A stretch of 64,000 bases of DNA from Neurospora intermedia (lineage: Eukaryota; Ascomycota; Sordariomycetes; Sordariales; Sordariaceae). Location of the stretch: NCBI GenBank assembly GCA_037102815.1, contig BTPP01000006.1, positions 1,426,001 through 1,490,000 of the forward strand. The letters run 5' to 3'. The notes below the pieces were generated by a model. It saw nothing but the letters and a program-made list of their open reading frames with translations, was not told where the DNA came from and made no database searches. Below, in pieces: positions 42,362 through 53,562 of the stretch. Position 1 is the first letter of the stretch. Every line of letters starts with the position of its first letter. The translations under genes and the position numbers were made by a program.

Positions 42362-43718
42362 ATGGGCACCATCGCAATCATCGCCGCCGTCATCCTTGGC
42401 ATCTCATTCATGACCTTTGTGGCCTTTTTCGGCAGACTACCTGCACTACGGTACATCAACCATCCTCTTCTCCAACTCTTCGATCATGATCATAGTTGCT
42501 AACTCTGTGATAAAAAGAAACACTCCCATCTCCTTCCTCCACCGCCTCATCTGGATTCACCTCCCCAATGGCCTCCTCACCGTCGACCGCACCTTGACCA
42601 ACGGGCGCCTGACCACCTCTCTCACCCGCCTCGGCCGCCACCTCTGGTACGACCAACACCCAACCATCCTCATCTTCTTCTTCCTCTTGCTTTCCGTTGG
42701 CGAATACCTCTACCTGCCCGTCGCCTGGCCTCACTTCTCCTTCACCCACAAATTCTTCGGTACCCTCGCCATCCTATGTCCTTACCTCTTCCTCTACCTC
42801 TCCGCCTACACCGACCCGGGTGTCATCAACGCCAAGACCCATGTCCGCGAAATGGCCCGCTACCCTTACGACTTCACCCTCTTCCACCCCGGCACGAGCT
42901 GCGAGACGTGCCACCTCCTGAAACCCGCGAGGTCGAAACACTGCAGCATCTGCAAGAAGTGCGTCGGGAGGATGGACCACCACTGCATCTTCATCAACAA
43001 CTGCGTGGGGGCCAACAACCAGCGCTGGTTCATTTTGTTGCTGCTCAGCACGGCCATCCTCACCCTCTACGGTGGGGTTCTGGGGCTGGTGATTATCCGG
43101 GCCAAGATCCAGGCGAGGTTTCCCTACTGGACCTTGTTGCCGTGGTGGACTTCGACTCAAGCATGGAACAGCGGCGACCTGGATTTCCATCGGTGGTTGC
43201 TCCTCTGGAGCTGGGGCTTGCAGTCGGGAGTGGCCATGGGGGGCGTTACCTTGTTGGCGCTGCTGACGACGCCGTTGGTTTGGGGGTTGCTGGGGTACCA
43301 TTTGTGGCTGGTTTATTGTGGGACGACGACGAATGAGAGTATGAAGTGGCAGGATTGGCAGGCGGAGATGGATGAAGGAGGGGTGTATAGGCGACGGATG
43401 GCGGCCGATGGGAGCAGGGAGAAAGATCTCAAGGTTGAGCCGGCGTGGACGAGGTGGCCCGTTGAGGCGGAGCAGATTATGGTGAGGACGGAGGATGGAA
43501 AACCCCCCAGGTCGAGTCATCGGTTGCCGGGCGAGGGAGAGTGGGAGGCCGTTTGGAGGTTGAAGGATGTGGAGAATCTCTATGATATCGGGTTCTGGGA
43601 TAATATGGTGGATGTCTTCTTGCCGTATTTCATGTTCAAAGAGTCAAAGAGTAGGAGTCCTGTTGACGAGCGAGAGTTTGGGAGGGAGAGAGGGAGAAAT
43701 AGGAGACGGAGTTCTTGA
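42362..43718 (+). CDS. swf1: DHHC palmitoyltransferase, SWF1-like
   Basis: Exons 42362-42450 and 42518-43718, joined over a 67-nt intron (GTACAT, branch GCTAAC, acceptor AAAAAG), give 429 aa. The catalytic Cys-rich domain reads CETCHLLKPARSKHC...MDHHCIFINNCVG, with the DHHC tetrad intact. Flanking signatures TDPGVI (DPG) and GTTTNES (TTxE) are present. About five hydrophobic segments: residues 3-24 in exon 1, two before the DHHC domain, and two after. The enzyme attaches palmitate to cysteines of membrane proteins; yeast Swf1 acts in the ER on SNAREs and other single-span proteins. The N-terminal segment with PALR before the first loop and overall length favour the SWF1 branch over other DHHC families. 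The start lies in GACACCATGG. Confidence 0.9.
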
Positions 43719-43946
43719 GTGGTGTTTTGAAGTTCGAGATACCCATAGACGTGATGAGAGCAGATAGATGCTAACATAGTATAGAGACCAAAATGTGTTT
43801 TTCACTTTGTCTTCGGGCACAATAAGGAAGGAGTTTGGTGATGATTTTCATATTTACATGTTCCAAGGGGTATCAAGTCTATTGGCATTGCTTCAAATGG
43901 TACATAAATAATACAGTGACTTCCAAGCAGACATCAGATCGTCCAC

Positions 43947-45461
43947 CTAGAACGACGCTTTCTCCCGGCCCCCCTTAGATCCTGTTGTCCCCTGATGCGG
44001 CGTTGCCCATACGATCTGGTCAAATGGTATAATCTTGCTGACCGCCGGCGCTGACTTCGTCACCACACTTCCCAGCTCCGGTGCCTCCTCATCTGCCAGC
44101 GTCCGCTCGTCCCTAACCAAACCAGCCATCTTCGCAATCGCCAATCGTGCGCCTGCAATACCCAACCCAGCATTCCTCGGGTCACCCGCGCCTGTCACCC
44201 ACAGCTCCCTCTCCCACCCCTTACCCTCCACCCACGTCAAACTCTCCTCCTCAATCTTCCTCAACTCCTCCCACACCTTCACACACATATCCCCAATCGA
44301 CCCCTCCTTCCTCTCCTTCCCTGTCCCCTGGCGATACTCCTCCATCGAGTCAATCTTATCCGCCTTGGTCAAGATAACCGTCGTCCTGACACCGGCATCT
44401 CTCAACATGCCCAACACTGTCCTATCATCCTTCTTGACCCCCGCCACCGAATCGATCAGCACCACGGCGCCCTTGAGCATCTTCCTCTTCTCCAAATACT
44501 TGGTAATCTCCTTGCCCCACTCCGCCTGCGAGTTGAACCCGTAACCGGGCATGTCCACCAATATCAGCTGATTCGTCGGTTTCCTTTCCTTGTTGAACTT
44601 GTTCTTCTCCTCCCTCTTCTCCGACCGCGACTTGATCGCATGTGACTCCCCAGCCTCGGGCTCCGCCTCCTTCTTGGGCGGCGCCACTTTCGGTGGCGGG
44701 CCGAACCCGTACGCGTTCATCGTCTTGGTGCTACCTGCATGCGCGGACGTGATGGCCCGTCCGGCCCGGCGCGCTTCGAGACCGTGGGCGCGACCGGCGG
44801 CGGCGCCAGCGGCGCCCGACAAGGCGTTGATCAGGGTGGACTTGCCCACGTTGGAGCGGCCCAAGATGCACACTTCGGGCACGTGCGTGTTGACGGGGAA
44901 GTTGAGGAAGCGAGGGGCGGCGTACATGAAGTAGGGTTTCTGGCAGGTGAAAATGTGGGTGGCGGCGAAGAGGGAGTTGGCGGTCGGGGCCGGGGCCGGG
45001 AGGGCGCGCTGGTTGGGGTCGTTGGAGGGCGGTGGGAGGAAGGAGAAGGATGATGGCGCCTTTTCGACCGACCCTGTCTTTTTTATCTTCTTGGGCGTTT
45101 CTTTCGGTTTCTCTGTTTGTTTCTCTTTGGATGTCTCTGGTTGCTTGGCTTTGGGCTTCTCTGGTTGTTTGGCTTTGGGCTTCTCTGGTTGTTGTACTTT
45201 GGGCTTTTCCGGTTGCTTCGCTTTGGGTTTCTCCGTTGGTTTTCCCTGGGGCTTCCTCGGTTGTGTAGTTTGAGATCGCGACGTGGATCGTACCGCCGGG
45301 CGTTGTCGTGCTGGGTTCGCTGTCGTGGAGCTGAAGAGACGGATGGAGGAGATCGGGGCAGCGACTGTGACGGGTCGAGATGCTGCGAGTTGTCGGAGGA
45401 CTACGGACCTCAGGTTGGGAGGCATGGCCAAAATACTGGCCATTGTCCTTTGGTATGTCAT
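43947..45461 (-). CDS. Mitochondrial EngB/YihA-family GTPase
   Basis: A single exon of 504 aa with an alternative ATG seven codons in (MASILAMPPN). An Arg/Ser-rich N-terminus predicts mitochondrial import. Residues about 70-115 are an 8-residue repeat of the KPKAKQPE type. The G domain starts near 200: G1 GRSNVGKS, G2 region AGSTKTMNAYGF, G3 DMPGYGF, G4 LTKADK. This set is diagnostic of the EngB (YsxC) clade, GTPases for large-subunit ribosome assembly; the yeast mitochondrial homologue is MRX8. A lysine-rich insertion (KSRSEKREEKNKFNKERK) separates G2 and G3. Probably works in mitoribosome assembly or translation (inference from family). Divergent from fmc1, 451 bases apart, with a TTAGGG motif between. 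Confidence 0.9.
   Translation of the reverse strand: MTYQRTMASILAMPPNLRSVVLRQLAASRPVTVAAPISSIRLFSSTTANPARQRPAVRSTSRSQTTQPRKPQGKPTEKPKAKQPEKPKVQQPEKPKAKQPEKPKAKQPETSKEKQTEKPKETPKKIKKTGSVEKAPSSFSFLPPPSNDPNQRALPAPAPTANSLFAATHIFTCQKPYFMYAAPRFLNFPVNTHVPEVCILGRSNVGKSTLINALSGAAGAAAGRAHGLEARRAGRAITSAHAGSTKTMNAYGFGPPPKVAPPKKEAEPEAGESHAIKSRSEKREEKNKFNKERKPTNQLILVDMPGYGFNSQAEWGKEITKYLEKRKMLKGAVVLIDSVAGVKKDDRTVLGMLRDAGVRTTVILTKADKIDSMEEYRQGTGKERKEGSIGDMCVKVWEELRKIEEESLTWVEGKGWERELWVTGAGDPRNAGLGIAGARLAIAKMAGLVRDERTLADEEAPELGSVVTKSAPAVSKIIPFDQIVWATPHQGTTGSKGGREKASF
45128..45250 (-). repeat. 24-bp coding minisatellite (KPKAKQPE-type)
   Basis: About five imperfect 24-bp units in the EngB-like gene, coding for a Lys/Pro/Glu/Gln octapeptide repeat between presequence and GTPase domain. 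Confidence 0.85.
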
Positions 45462-45666
45462 GGCGGAGTATACTGCCTACGATTGAGGCAATCGGGATCT
45501 TGTGTGGCGCAACAAGACAGCAGTGATGGGAAGAGAGAGTCGCAGATTTCAATTCGACTTTCTTTCTGTCATTGATAAGGTATGCCATGCTAAGTGGAAG
45601 TCCCGATAACACATCTTGCCTGCCGCGGGGACTGTTTATCTTTCCGATAAGCTGCCTCTATATCAG

Positions 45667-45678
45667 GGGTTAGGGTTA
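45667..45678 (+). promoter_or_regulatory. TTAGGG-type motif in GTPase/fmc1 promoter
   Basis: GGGTTAGGGTTA, roughly midway between two divergent genes with mitochondrial products (206 bases from the GTPase ATG, 235 from the fmc1 ATG). Confidence 0.35.
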
Positions 45679-45912
45679 TAGGTGAATTTGGATGGAGCTC
45701 TCTTGGAAGCTCGGGACATTTTTCTGGAGCACAAGTGGAAGTCCAAACTGACCTCATCTTCGATCCGCCATCGCATCTCGTCGCGTCCTCTTCCAGTCCA
45801 CACCCGCCCGCATTCTGCCGTCGCAAAGTCTCCCATTTCCTACCTCCCTCTTGACCTAACCACCACCCATCACCACCACATCGTCACCCAACCAGATCAA
45901 GCGAACGCCAAC

Positions 45913-46266
45913 ATGTCTGCCGCAAAGACCAACATCCTCCATCTCTACCGCGCCCTCCTTCGCGAGCTTCCTCCCCGACCCTTGCTCACCACCCCACGCG
46001 CTCCCCTCCACCAGCGCCTCCGCGACTTCGTCTCTTCCGCCGCCTCCCCCGCCTCCGCCGGCGCTAGCACCCCCCTTCACAAACCCTCCGTCGCCGAAGC
46101 CGAGCAGCTCCTTGCCTATCTCCAGGCGCAGCGGGAATACGTCACTTTGCTGGAGCGCTACAACCCCGGCATGGGTATGGATGAGGAGACGAGGGTCAGG
46201 CTGACGGCCAAGAGGGTGGGTATGGACCTGCCCAAGGAGTTTCAGGAAGGGGAGGAGGACAAGTAA
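45913..46266 (+). CDS. fmc1: FMC1-like mitochondrial ATP synthase assembly factor
   Basis: An intronless frame of 117 aa from the ATG at 45913 (CCAACATGTC). It opens with an LYR-family motif, ILHLYRALLREL (LYR at residues 11-13), and ends with helices containing AEAEQLLAYLQAQREYVTLLERYNPG, the conserved FMC1 pattern. Yeast Fmc1 stabilises Atp12 for F1-ATPase assembly in the matrix at high temperature. LYR proteins normally bind acyl-carrier protein. There is a Pro/Ala-rich loop between the helices (residues 35-60). It shares a promoter with the EngB-like GTPase, so both mitochondrial biogenesis genes may be co-expressed. Confidence 0.88.
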   Translation: MSAAKTNILHLYRALLRELPPRPLLTTPRAPLHQRLRDFVSSAASPASAGASTPLHKPSVAEAEQLLAYLQAQREYVTLLERYNPGMGMDEETRVRLTAKRVGMDLPKEFQEGEEDK

Positions 46267-48166
46267 ATTGTGCAGGGTCAACTGCGCCATGACCGCACCG
46301 TATGCGGGTGTACAAGAAAGAACGACTGTATTATTGCTGGGTTGAACTTGGACGGAAGAATGGCGTTATGGGAGTTCTGTCTGTTTAGACATGGGATCGG
46401 GAAGTCAAAGAAGACGGGGTTTGGAACCGCAACAATTGCTCTGGTTGAGCAGGGGAGGGGGGGATGGCTTGGGATGGAATAAGATCGGGTCCGACTAATA
46501 CCATGACGGCGATGGCATCGACAAAGACCAAGCCTGATGTGCGAAATCCCAGATCAGATGACCGAGAGGATCCGAAACCAATGAAAGCGCGGTTTGGGAA
46601 GGAAGGGAGGATTCGAAAGACCACAAAAAGTCAAAAAAAGCTCAGTCGCCCAAGTCTGGAGTTGAACTCGAGACCAGCTGCAACCTTCGAGAACTTACAA
46701 CCTACCATATACCGCGCATTTGAAGTGTTTTCAGGCTCCCGCTCACCATTTCGCTTGCTTGGCCACGCACAGGGCGGAACGGGTACGAGAGTTCTTGGGG
46801 AATCTGGGCTTGCGGCTTACATGGTCCAAGGTCTGCCGTCTGGACATTCGCCCGCTTGCCGATACCGGGACTTGCGAAACAGTGTACGCGGAGTTTGCTA
46901 CCGGTCGTCGACGCAACAGGCGGGACACTTCCGAGTATGACCGGCACTCTTGAACGACAACGGACAGATGCGAATTTATCTTCATCGAGATTGATCGTAC
47001 TAGGATTACCAATGTGATTATTGCAATGGTCATTGGTATCACGAGTTCTTCCGAGGTTCCAAGTGTGTTGATCAGTAGACGGAAGAGTGCTTGCTCACAA
47101 TTGAGGATCCGCCTCCAGTATTATGCCATCACATGCCGGGAAACCCGAGTCAACAATGACCTCACTCGCAACATCAGGAAGATATCACCTATAACCATCA
47201 CCGTCTCCCCGGCCGTGTTTGCCTTCGCCATAGTAAACAGGCGCTTCGCTTTCGCCCTGGCAACGATGCATCTTGCCGTACCATTTTCGTCTGAATCCAT
47301 TACACCTCATTCCTCCGACCTTCGCATATCCTGGCCAAGTGAGACTTCCTGATGGGACCATCTACTCGTATCGAGGTCACTCGAGCAAACAGTTCACAAT
47401 ATGGGACTGAACTTGTCCTGCTTGAAGGGAACCATGTTCTTGAGGTTCCAAGCCAAGATGCCTCAGTTCGAGGAGGGCCTTGTTCAAGATATCTTGGTTG
47501 AACTGCTATTTGCATCCACAGACCATGTTTCCGCCGATTTGACACTATCGCCATCTTCTAGCAGTCTCTCCTCCGCCAAGTCAGTGCCCAGCAGACTACT
47601 CGCTTGTTTTCCCACCAGAACCATCAGATACAAATCCTAATCTTCAGTACTTCCTCACCTCCACTCATCCACTTGGTGTCCTTGTGTTTTCATCCCTCTC
47701 GATACCAACAGACTCATCCGATACATCGCCTCGGCTTCCATCTCTACCTCCGGGGCGGGAGCCGATTACTATCCCTCTACTCTCTACTCTCCGTCAACAC
47801 TCGTACGCCTCTCGCGGCTCAGGGTTCTCCCACTATAAGAAAGCCTCTCCTTCTCTTCTTCCGGTTAACATCTTCTTCTCCTGGCCCTCAACGATATCCT
47901 CAACAAGCCTCGGGTACGCCGGTTCGATAACGGCCTCATCCTCTGCTGTTATCTTCTCTTATATCCTTTCCTTTCCTACTATTCTTTCCTCCGCCGGACA
48001 TCTGAATTTACCTCAAAACATCATATCTCCTTCAACTCACCGTTCACACGCCCTTCGTCTTCACTCAGCTACAGCGAGTGCCAAACTTGAATACTTCGTA
48101 GCCATCGGATCTGATCTGAGGCATCCGTCTCTCTTTCACATCGAGACATCCAGGGGATCACAGACC
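46267..48166. other. Gene-poor interval with possible tRNA relic
   Basis: 1.9 kb without a supported gene. At about 46649-46715 (minus strand) there is a tRNA-like T-arm, GAGTTCAACTC, but no pairing acceptor stem. The final 500 bases before 48167 are CT-rich, probably the long leader of the F-box-like gene. A frame opening at 47684 has no ATG before 48167. Confidence 0.4.
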
Positions 48167-50739
48167 ATGGACGGCCTTACACCACCACCCAGTGCCGATG
48201 GAGACGGGCCAAATCAAGAAGGGCCCTGCACGAACACGCAATGTGCCCATGCGCGTGGCATTCTAGTTGGACTTAACGACACTCTCCGAGCCGAAAAGGC
48301 CGAAGCCGAAAGACAAAAGAACCGAGCCGAAAGAGAAGCAGATAACCTTAGGAGAAAGAATACTGAGTTGGAGGCGAAAATTGAACGGTTGCGGGCAGGG
48401 CCCGCAAAGCACACCCAAGTGGTATGTAATAGCACAGTGAATTCAGATACTGGAAAAGTACTGACATCACCTAGACCTGGCCAGAAATGCTACGCCAACG
48501 CCTTGCAACCGGAATCCCGGATTGGGAATCAGTATGGAAAAAATGCAACAAGGAGGAGAACATGAGCGTACGGATCAACTGGGTGCACCCCAATATCAAG
48601 TTTGTTACGGCAGAGGAAGGAGAAGCAGCAATTCCAGATCCATCTGGTCCTGTCGACAACAGAAGGTTTAACTTTAATGCCCTCCCGGCCGAAGTCCAGG
48701 TCAGGGTCTTCAAACTCTGGTTATTCAAGCAAGGCAAACTCATCCACGCAATTTCCCGGCTCGACCCCTTCGTCCCATACGAGGATTTTCCAGAGGAAGC
48801 GACCCTCAGAAACCGAAGTGGTCTCAGAAATGTCTTTTTTTGGGGGGAGCGGCGCTGTAACATTACTAATAGCGGGCAAAACCCTAACTCTCTGCTCCGT
48901 ATCCTCCTAGTATGCCGTCGGTTCTACTTCATTGGCATCCACTGCTTTTACGGCCTCAATTCATTCGCTTTCTCCAGCCTAGGCGAATTCTACCGGTTCT
49001 GTCAAGGGATCGGTCCGGCCCGCGTCAGCCGGTTACAACACCTTGAGATCACACTAATGGGAAACCAATTCCTAACCGTTCCTTTGGACGAAAAGGGTCG
49101 TATCCCTTTCTCGCGCCGCACCTCCTCTCTCAGCTTTCTCCCAGATTGTCATCGTCTCAAAAGTCTGGTTATTTTCGTGAATGAAAGTAATAGGGATTAC
49201 ACCCGTCGCCGGTATGAAGACGAACAGGTCAAGGAATTCATGGTTCGCAAAACCGCTGGCCAGCCTAACCGGCGTAAACTTCGTGCCCTCCGTTGCATTC
49301 AGGGAATGGATTTTATCTATACTCTTCGTGGCCTGGAACACATTCGCTTTTACGACTTGGAGAGAGCCATTCAAGGCGGGATTGCTATCCGTGAGCCAGT
49401 GGCGGACTGGTCGTTCGTCGAGGACGTTACGAATACTACCACTATGCAGAAAGTGCCCAGCCGTCGGGAAAGCTCAAGACTGGAGAACCTGGAGCCTCTT
49501 TTCGGCGACAATGACCATTGGAACCCCAGCCAGGCAGATTGGAGGCTCGTCAGAAGCTTTTACAATGATGATGCTGGCACATGGTCGTATGACCAGCTCC
49601 TCGGTGGGACTCATGATGCTAATATTCCGTCGCATATGAGTGCGAGCAGTGGTTCAAGACTGGGGCACTCTTCGAATTCGAGTTCTTCGAGTTCTTCGAG
49701 CTCAAGTTCTTCGTCCTCCAGTGGACCGCATCATGGGGGTGGAGGTCCGGCTATGAGTGCTGCAGGAAGCTCCATTGCCGACGCTATTGATCTTGGTAAT
49801 TCGGAATCCACGTCCGAGTCCAACACAGAAACCAACTTACCACTTACTACCGGAAGGAGGGCCGCCAGTATGATGATAGAACTCTCATCGGATTCAGAAT
49901 CTGACTCAGAGGACGATAGCCTCTTCGTCAGCCAGCGCAGCCACCAACGACAACACCAACCAGGACACCAACACCGGCCCAGTCCAACTCCTCACCCCTC
50001 AGAAGGTAACCCCAGCATCGCAGCATCCGTCACAGCATCCGTCACAGCATCCGTCCCAGCCCGCCTGCATTCTCTTACCCCCATGGGTTCCATGACTTCC
50101 AGTCACCTGGACAGAGGCTTCTCCGTCCCAGCCAACCTTGGACGTCTTGGAACTCCTTCTTCAGGACTTAGTTCAATACCAAGAGGTCCCCAAAGCTTCG
50201 CTTCGTTGCTTAACATCCAACCAGCGTCGTCGGCGGCGGCGAGGTACTTACCTCCTAACAACGCAGCTGCTCTGGAATCTGCTAGTGCAGTTGCTTCTTC
50301 GTCGAGGAGGGGTTCTATGTCTTTGTCCATGTCGAGGTCACTTTCTAGGTCGCTTTCGAGGTCGGTTTCTAGGTCTGGGTCATTGGTGATTGAGAGGAAT
50401 AGAAATGGAAGTCAAGCGGGGACGGCGTCTAGTTACAGAATACGCTTACGGTATCGATCTTCAGGGAGTTCAGGATCAGGGAGTTCAGGATCAGGGCTAT
50501 TGGTAAGGCAGACTCCAAGGCTGATGGGAGGTATGAGTGAGAGGGAGAGTGTTGATTTGACGAATGATGAGGATGGCGAGGATGGTCATGGTGGTAGTTT
50601 GCTTGGGAGACGTAGTCAAAGTGGGAATGGGGAGTTGATGACGATTGAGGAGGATGATGAGAACGGGGACCAAGACATGGAGGGTCGGGATAGTGGGTAT
50701 GAAGGGGATAGCGATATTGAGATGGTGGATTCGGTTTAG
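48167..50739 (+). CDS. F-box-like low-complexity protein
   Basis: Exons 48167-48421 and 48475-50739 with a 53-nt intron (GTATGT...CTAG) give 839 aa. Residues about 38-80 form a charged coiled coil (LRAEKAEAERQKNRAEREAD...). After a short linker comes a segment starting FNFNALPAEVQVRVFKLWLF that resembles F-box/2EXR-type motifs found in large Sordariales families. A probable ordered domain follows to about residue 470 (LLRILLVCRRFYFIGIHCFYGL, DCHRLKSLVIFVNESNRDYT). The rest is disordered: polyserine, repeated ASVTASV, repeated RSLSRS and GSSGSG, and an acidic tail. It may be a substrate adaptor of an SCF ligase, but only the weak F-box resemblance suggests this. Confidence 0.75.
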
Positions 50740-51039
50740 GCCTAACTCCATTCTGATGAGGCGTTGGAGGATGGAATTGAGGGAGTTCAGGTGGGCTTGC
50801 AATGTCTTTACTCGGGGGCGAAATGCATGGGTGGTGTTGGGGGATGCGTTGGGCTGGGCTGGTCGATACCCCTTTTCATTCGCAGATGGGCGTATTTCAC
50901 GGGCGAAAATGCCTTCATCTGCGTCACAGACGCCTTAGATTATTTCGCTGATGCATTTTTGGTAGGCTTACAAAGTTACCATATGGTTACCTCCAGCTTA
51001 GATATTCTCAGAATCGATGATTTTCCACCTTTTCTTTAC
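50740..51039. other. Convergent 3' spacer
   Basis: 300 bases between the stop codons of the F-box-like gene (+) and the FAD oxidase (-). Nothing notable. Confidence 0.4.
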
Positions 51040-53093
51040 TCAAACCCACCCACCCCCATTCCTCAAAACCTCCTCATCCCCCTCCCTCTCCTCACAAAAA
51101 CCCCCCATTCTTCCCTCCGGGTCCCACTTCCTCCTAACCTCTCTCAATTTCCTCGCACACTCATCACTCCAAAACCTCGCCTTCCTCACCCTAAAGTCCG
51201 CATCCCCCAAGTAACTCCCAACAGCATACTTCTCCACCCCCTTGAAAATCTCCCTAACCCACCCCGTACACCGCTCATCGTCTTTTTCATCAGACCAGAC
51301 GGTATACACAGCAAAGTAGTGATCACTCTGCATCGACAGCGCCATTGGTTCTCCCTGAGGATCTAGAAGCGGGCGACGGGATCGGGGGTTTATGGAGAAC
51401 CAGAGGGCGGAAGATTTGACCGTTGGTAAAGTCGTAAAAGCCTTTTCGAGGACGTCGGGGACTGATATGGATTCCTGCGTAGCATCCATGCTTTGTGCTG
51501 CAAAGCCGGATGAGGAGGACAAATCATTGGAAATATAAGCGTTATCACAACAATACCTATGTCCCCACGGGCTGGCCAACAGTTGCTGTTTGTACTCTTG
51601 CCCGAGGGAGGTGGATTGGCAGAAGACGAGATGTTTGGTGCCGGGCGGGTGCAGGTCGTGGATGGGTTGTAGGGCGGCGAGGGCGGCGGAGCGGGAGGTG
51701 GTGAAGAGGGTGAAGGAGGCGAGGATGGTGGGTTCGGGGTCGTAGTCGGAGTCCTTTGCTGGGTTCGGGTCATATGGGTTTTTGGTGGAAGTGGAAGTGC
51801 GGAGGTGGGAGGAGACGCAGACGATTTCCATGCCTGGGTCGCAGGTTGGTGCGATCTAATAGGCAGGGGTGGGTGAGCAGACGAAATTAGGTGGTAGAGA
51901 GAGATGATATGAGGAGGGGAAGGGGGAACACACGTTGATTGCCCATTGTAGGACTTTCTTGAAGAGCGAGACAGGATAGAAGTACAGGCTTTGGTACATC
52001 TCCAGAAGTGGCCGTGTACGGAGGTAGAGACGAGTGACGATGGCGGGGAATCCGGGGCCTGCTCCTCGCGCTGCCCAAAAGAGATCGGGGTGGGAGTCTT
52101 TGTTGATGAGAAGGTGTTGGCCATTGGCTGTCACGATTTCCATGCTGACAACGGATTCACATGCCCATCCCCAGTTCTGTATGTGGTGTTATCAAGCTTC
52201 ATGTCAGCAACATAGAGATGCTCACCCACATCCCAGATTCAAAGACTGAAACTCACCTTACAATTCCACCCCATCCCCCCTTGCAACAAAAACCCTCCCA
52301 ACCCAACATCAGGACAATGCCCGCCCGCAAACATCCTCCTCCCCTTCCCGCTTCCTCCCCCTCCCATCCACACCAAAAAGTCATTCAGTTCCTGCCCCGT
52401 CATCGCCGGCGGACACGCCACCACCTTCGACTCTTCATCATACCAAACACACGCCTCCGCCGGCCCCCTCTCAGCCGAATCATCCATCACCCTCTCCGTG
52501 CACCCGTACTTCCCATGATGTCCGAACCATTCTATCTTGAGAGTATCCGGCAGTTCCAACTCGCATAAATCCACCAAAATAGCATCATCCCCCCTCACGC
52601 TCCACGCTGCCCAACTGTGACCGCCGCTACGCACACTCACCCGCTTACCTGTGGCCTTGGCGTACTCGACTACAGCGATGACTTCGGCTGTGGTGCGCGG
52701 ATGGACGACGGCGTGCACGTGGGGAGTGAGGGAGTAATCGCGGCGGTGGTTGAAGACGCGGCCCCAGACTGCTTGGGTGAAGTGGTCGGAAGGGGTGGAG
52801 GAGGAGGAGGAGGAAGAGGAGGAGGATTGGAGGACTGTTTTCCTGGGGAGGACTACTGGGTCGTCGACGATGTCGAGATCCATTTGGTCATTTTCTCCTT
52901 CTTCTTCTTCTTCTTCTTGTTGGGGGGGAGGAGCATGGTTGTTGATGGCGGCGGCTTTGGCGTCCGCTGCTCTTTCGGCGAAGCATGCCTGGATCCATGC
53001 TGGGACGGAGGAGGAGGAGGAGGATGATGATGATGATGAGGAGGGGTGGGAGGTGATGGTTAGGTGGTCCAAGTTCTGGGCGAGTGACTCCAT
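51040..53093 (-). CDS. Berberine-bridge-type FAD-linked oxidase
   Basis: Three exons, 52257-53093, 51934-52176 and 51040-51855 (introns 80 and 78 nt), give 631 aa. An N-terminal low-complexity region (polySer, EEEEEE, polySer) precedes the PCMH FAD fold, with HPRTTAEVIAVVEYAKATG, then VRSGGHSW, whose His159 would carry the 8-alpha FAD bond. GGHCPDVGLGGFLLQGG follows, whose Cys260 could give the second covalent link. The middle has WAARGAGPGFPAIVTRLYL and the C-terminus the substrate domain; a typical BBE tail is not obvious. Such oxidases oxidise sugars, alcohols or secondary-metabolite intermediates with O2. No signal peptide is apparent and no biosynthetic cluster surrounds it, so the substrate is unknown. 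The low-complexity N-terminus is unusual for the family. Confidence 0.87.
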
Positions 53094-53163
53094 CGACGTG
53101 GGCGTACGGTAGATAAAAAAAATGATTTGTTGGTGTTTTTTTTTTTACATGAAGTGCTCAACG

Positions 53164-53183
53164 TTGACGCCGTTCAGCGTCAA
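53164..53183. promoter_or_regulatory. Inverted repeat 71 bases upstream of FAD oxidase ATG
   Basis: TTGACGC-CGTTCA-GCGTCAA has perfect 7-bp arms. It could be a dimeric operator or, if transcribed, a leader hairpin. Confidence 0.3.
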
Positions 53184-53551
53184 GGTGAGGAAGAGGAGTG
53201 AATGCCACCATTGTTGCATCCATCTCGCTGTTCTGGCCTGCAGGCCGAACCCACTTTTACGATATAAAAAAGACCGCTAATGGACAACTGTTTCATCAAC
53301 GATATAGGTGGCTGTAGATGATCCTGACATGGGCTTTAGGTTGGTTTGTTGGCGTTGAACACCTAGCATTGGACATTGGTGTAGCCAATCATGAATTTTG
53401 AGGCTTGTGTTGTTCATAGTGGATGAAAAACGAAGGAAGCAAAAGAAGCGCCTGAAGGCACTGTAAAGTCCAGCGCTGTACGAGCGGGGGGTCTTAATCA
53501 TGAATGGCGCCTGACAGGATTGGGAAAGGGGGTGTCAACATTCTCAAGTTC

Positions 53552-53562
53552 GGGTTAGGGTT
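53552..53562 (+). promoter_or_regulatory. TTAGGG-type motif
   Basis: GGGTTAGGGTT in the intergenic region about 460 bases upstream of the FAD oxidase ATG. Confidence 0.25.

Noticed and set aside
42774-43520. 248-codon minus-strand frame over the palmitoyltransferase
   Set aside because: Pro/Arg/His-rich shadow; the sense strand holds the DHHC enzyme.
46649-46715. tRNA-like sequence on the minus strand
   Set aside because: A T-arm-like GAGTTCAACTC is present but the acceptor stem does not pair and the anticodon stem is absent; at best a relic.
47684-48166. Upstream extension of the F-box-like gene
   Set aside because: The frame is open but has no ATG before 48167 and is CT-rich like a 5' leader.
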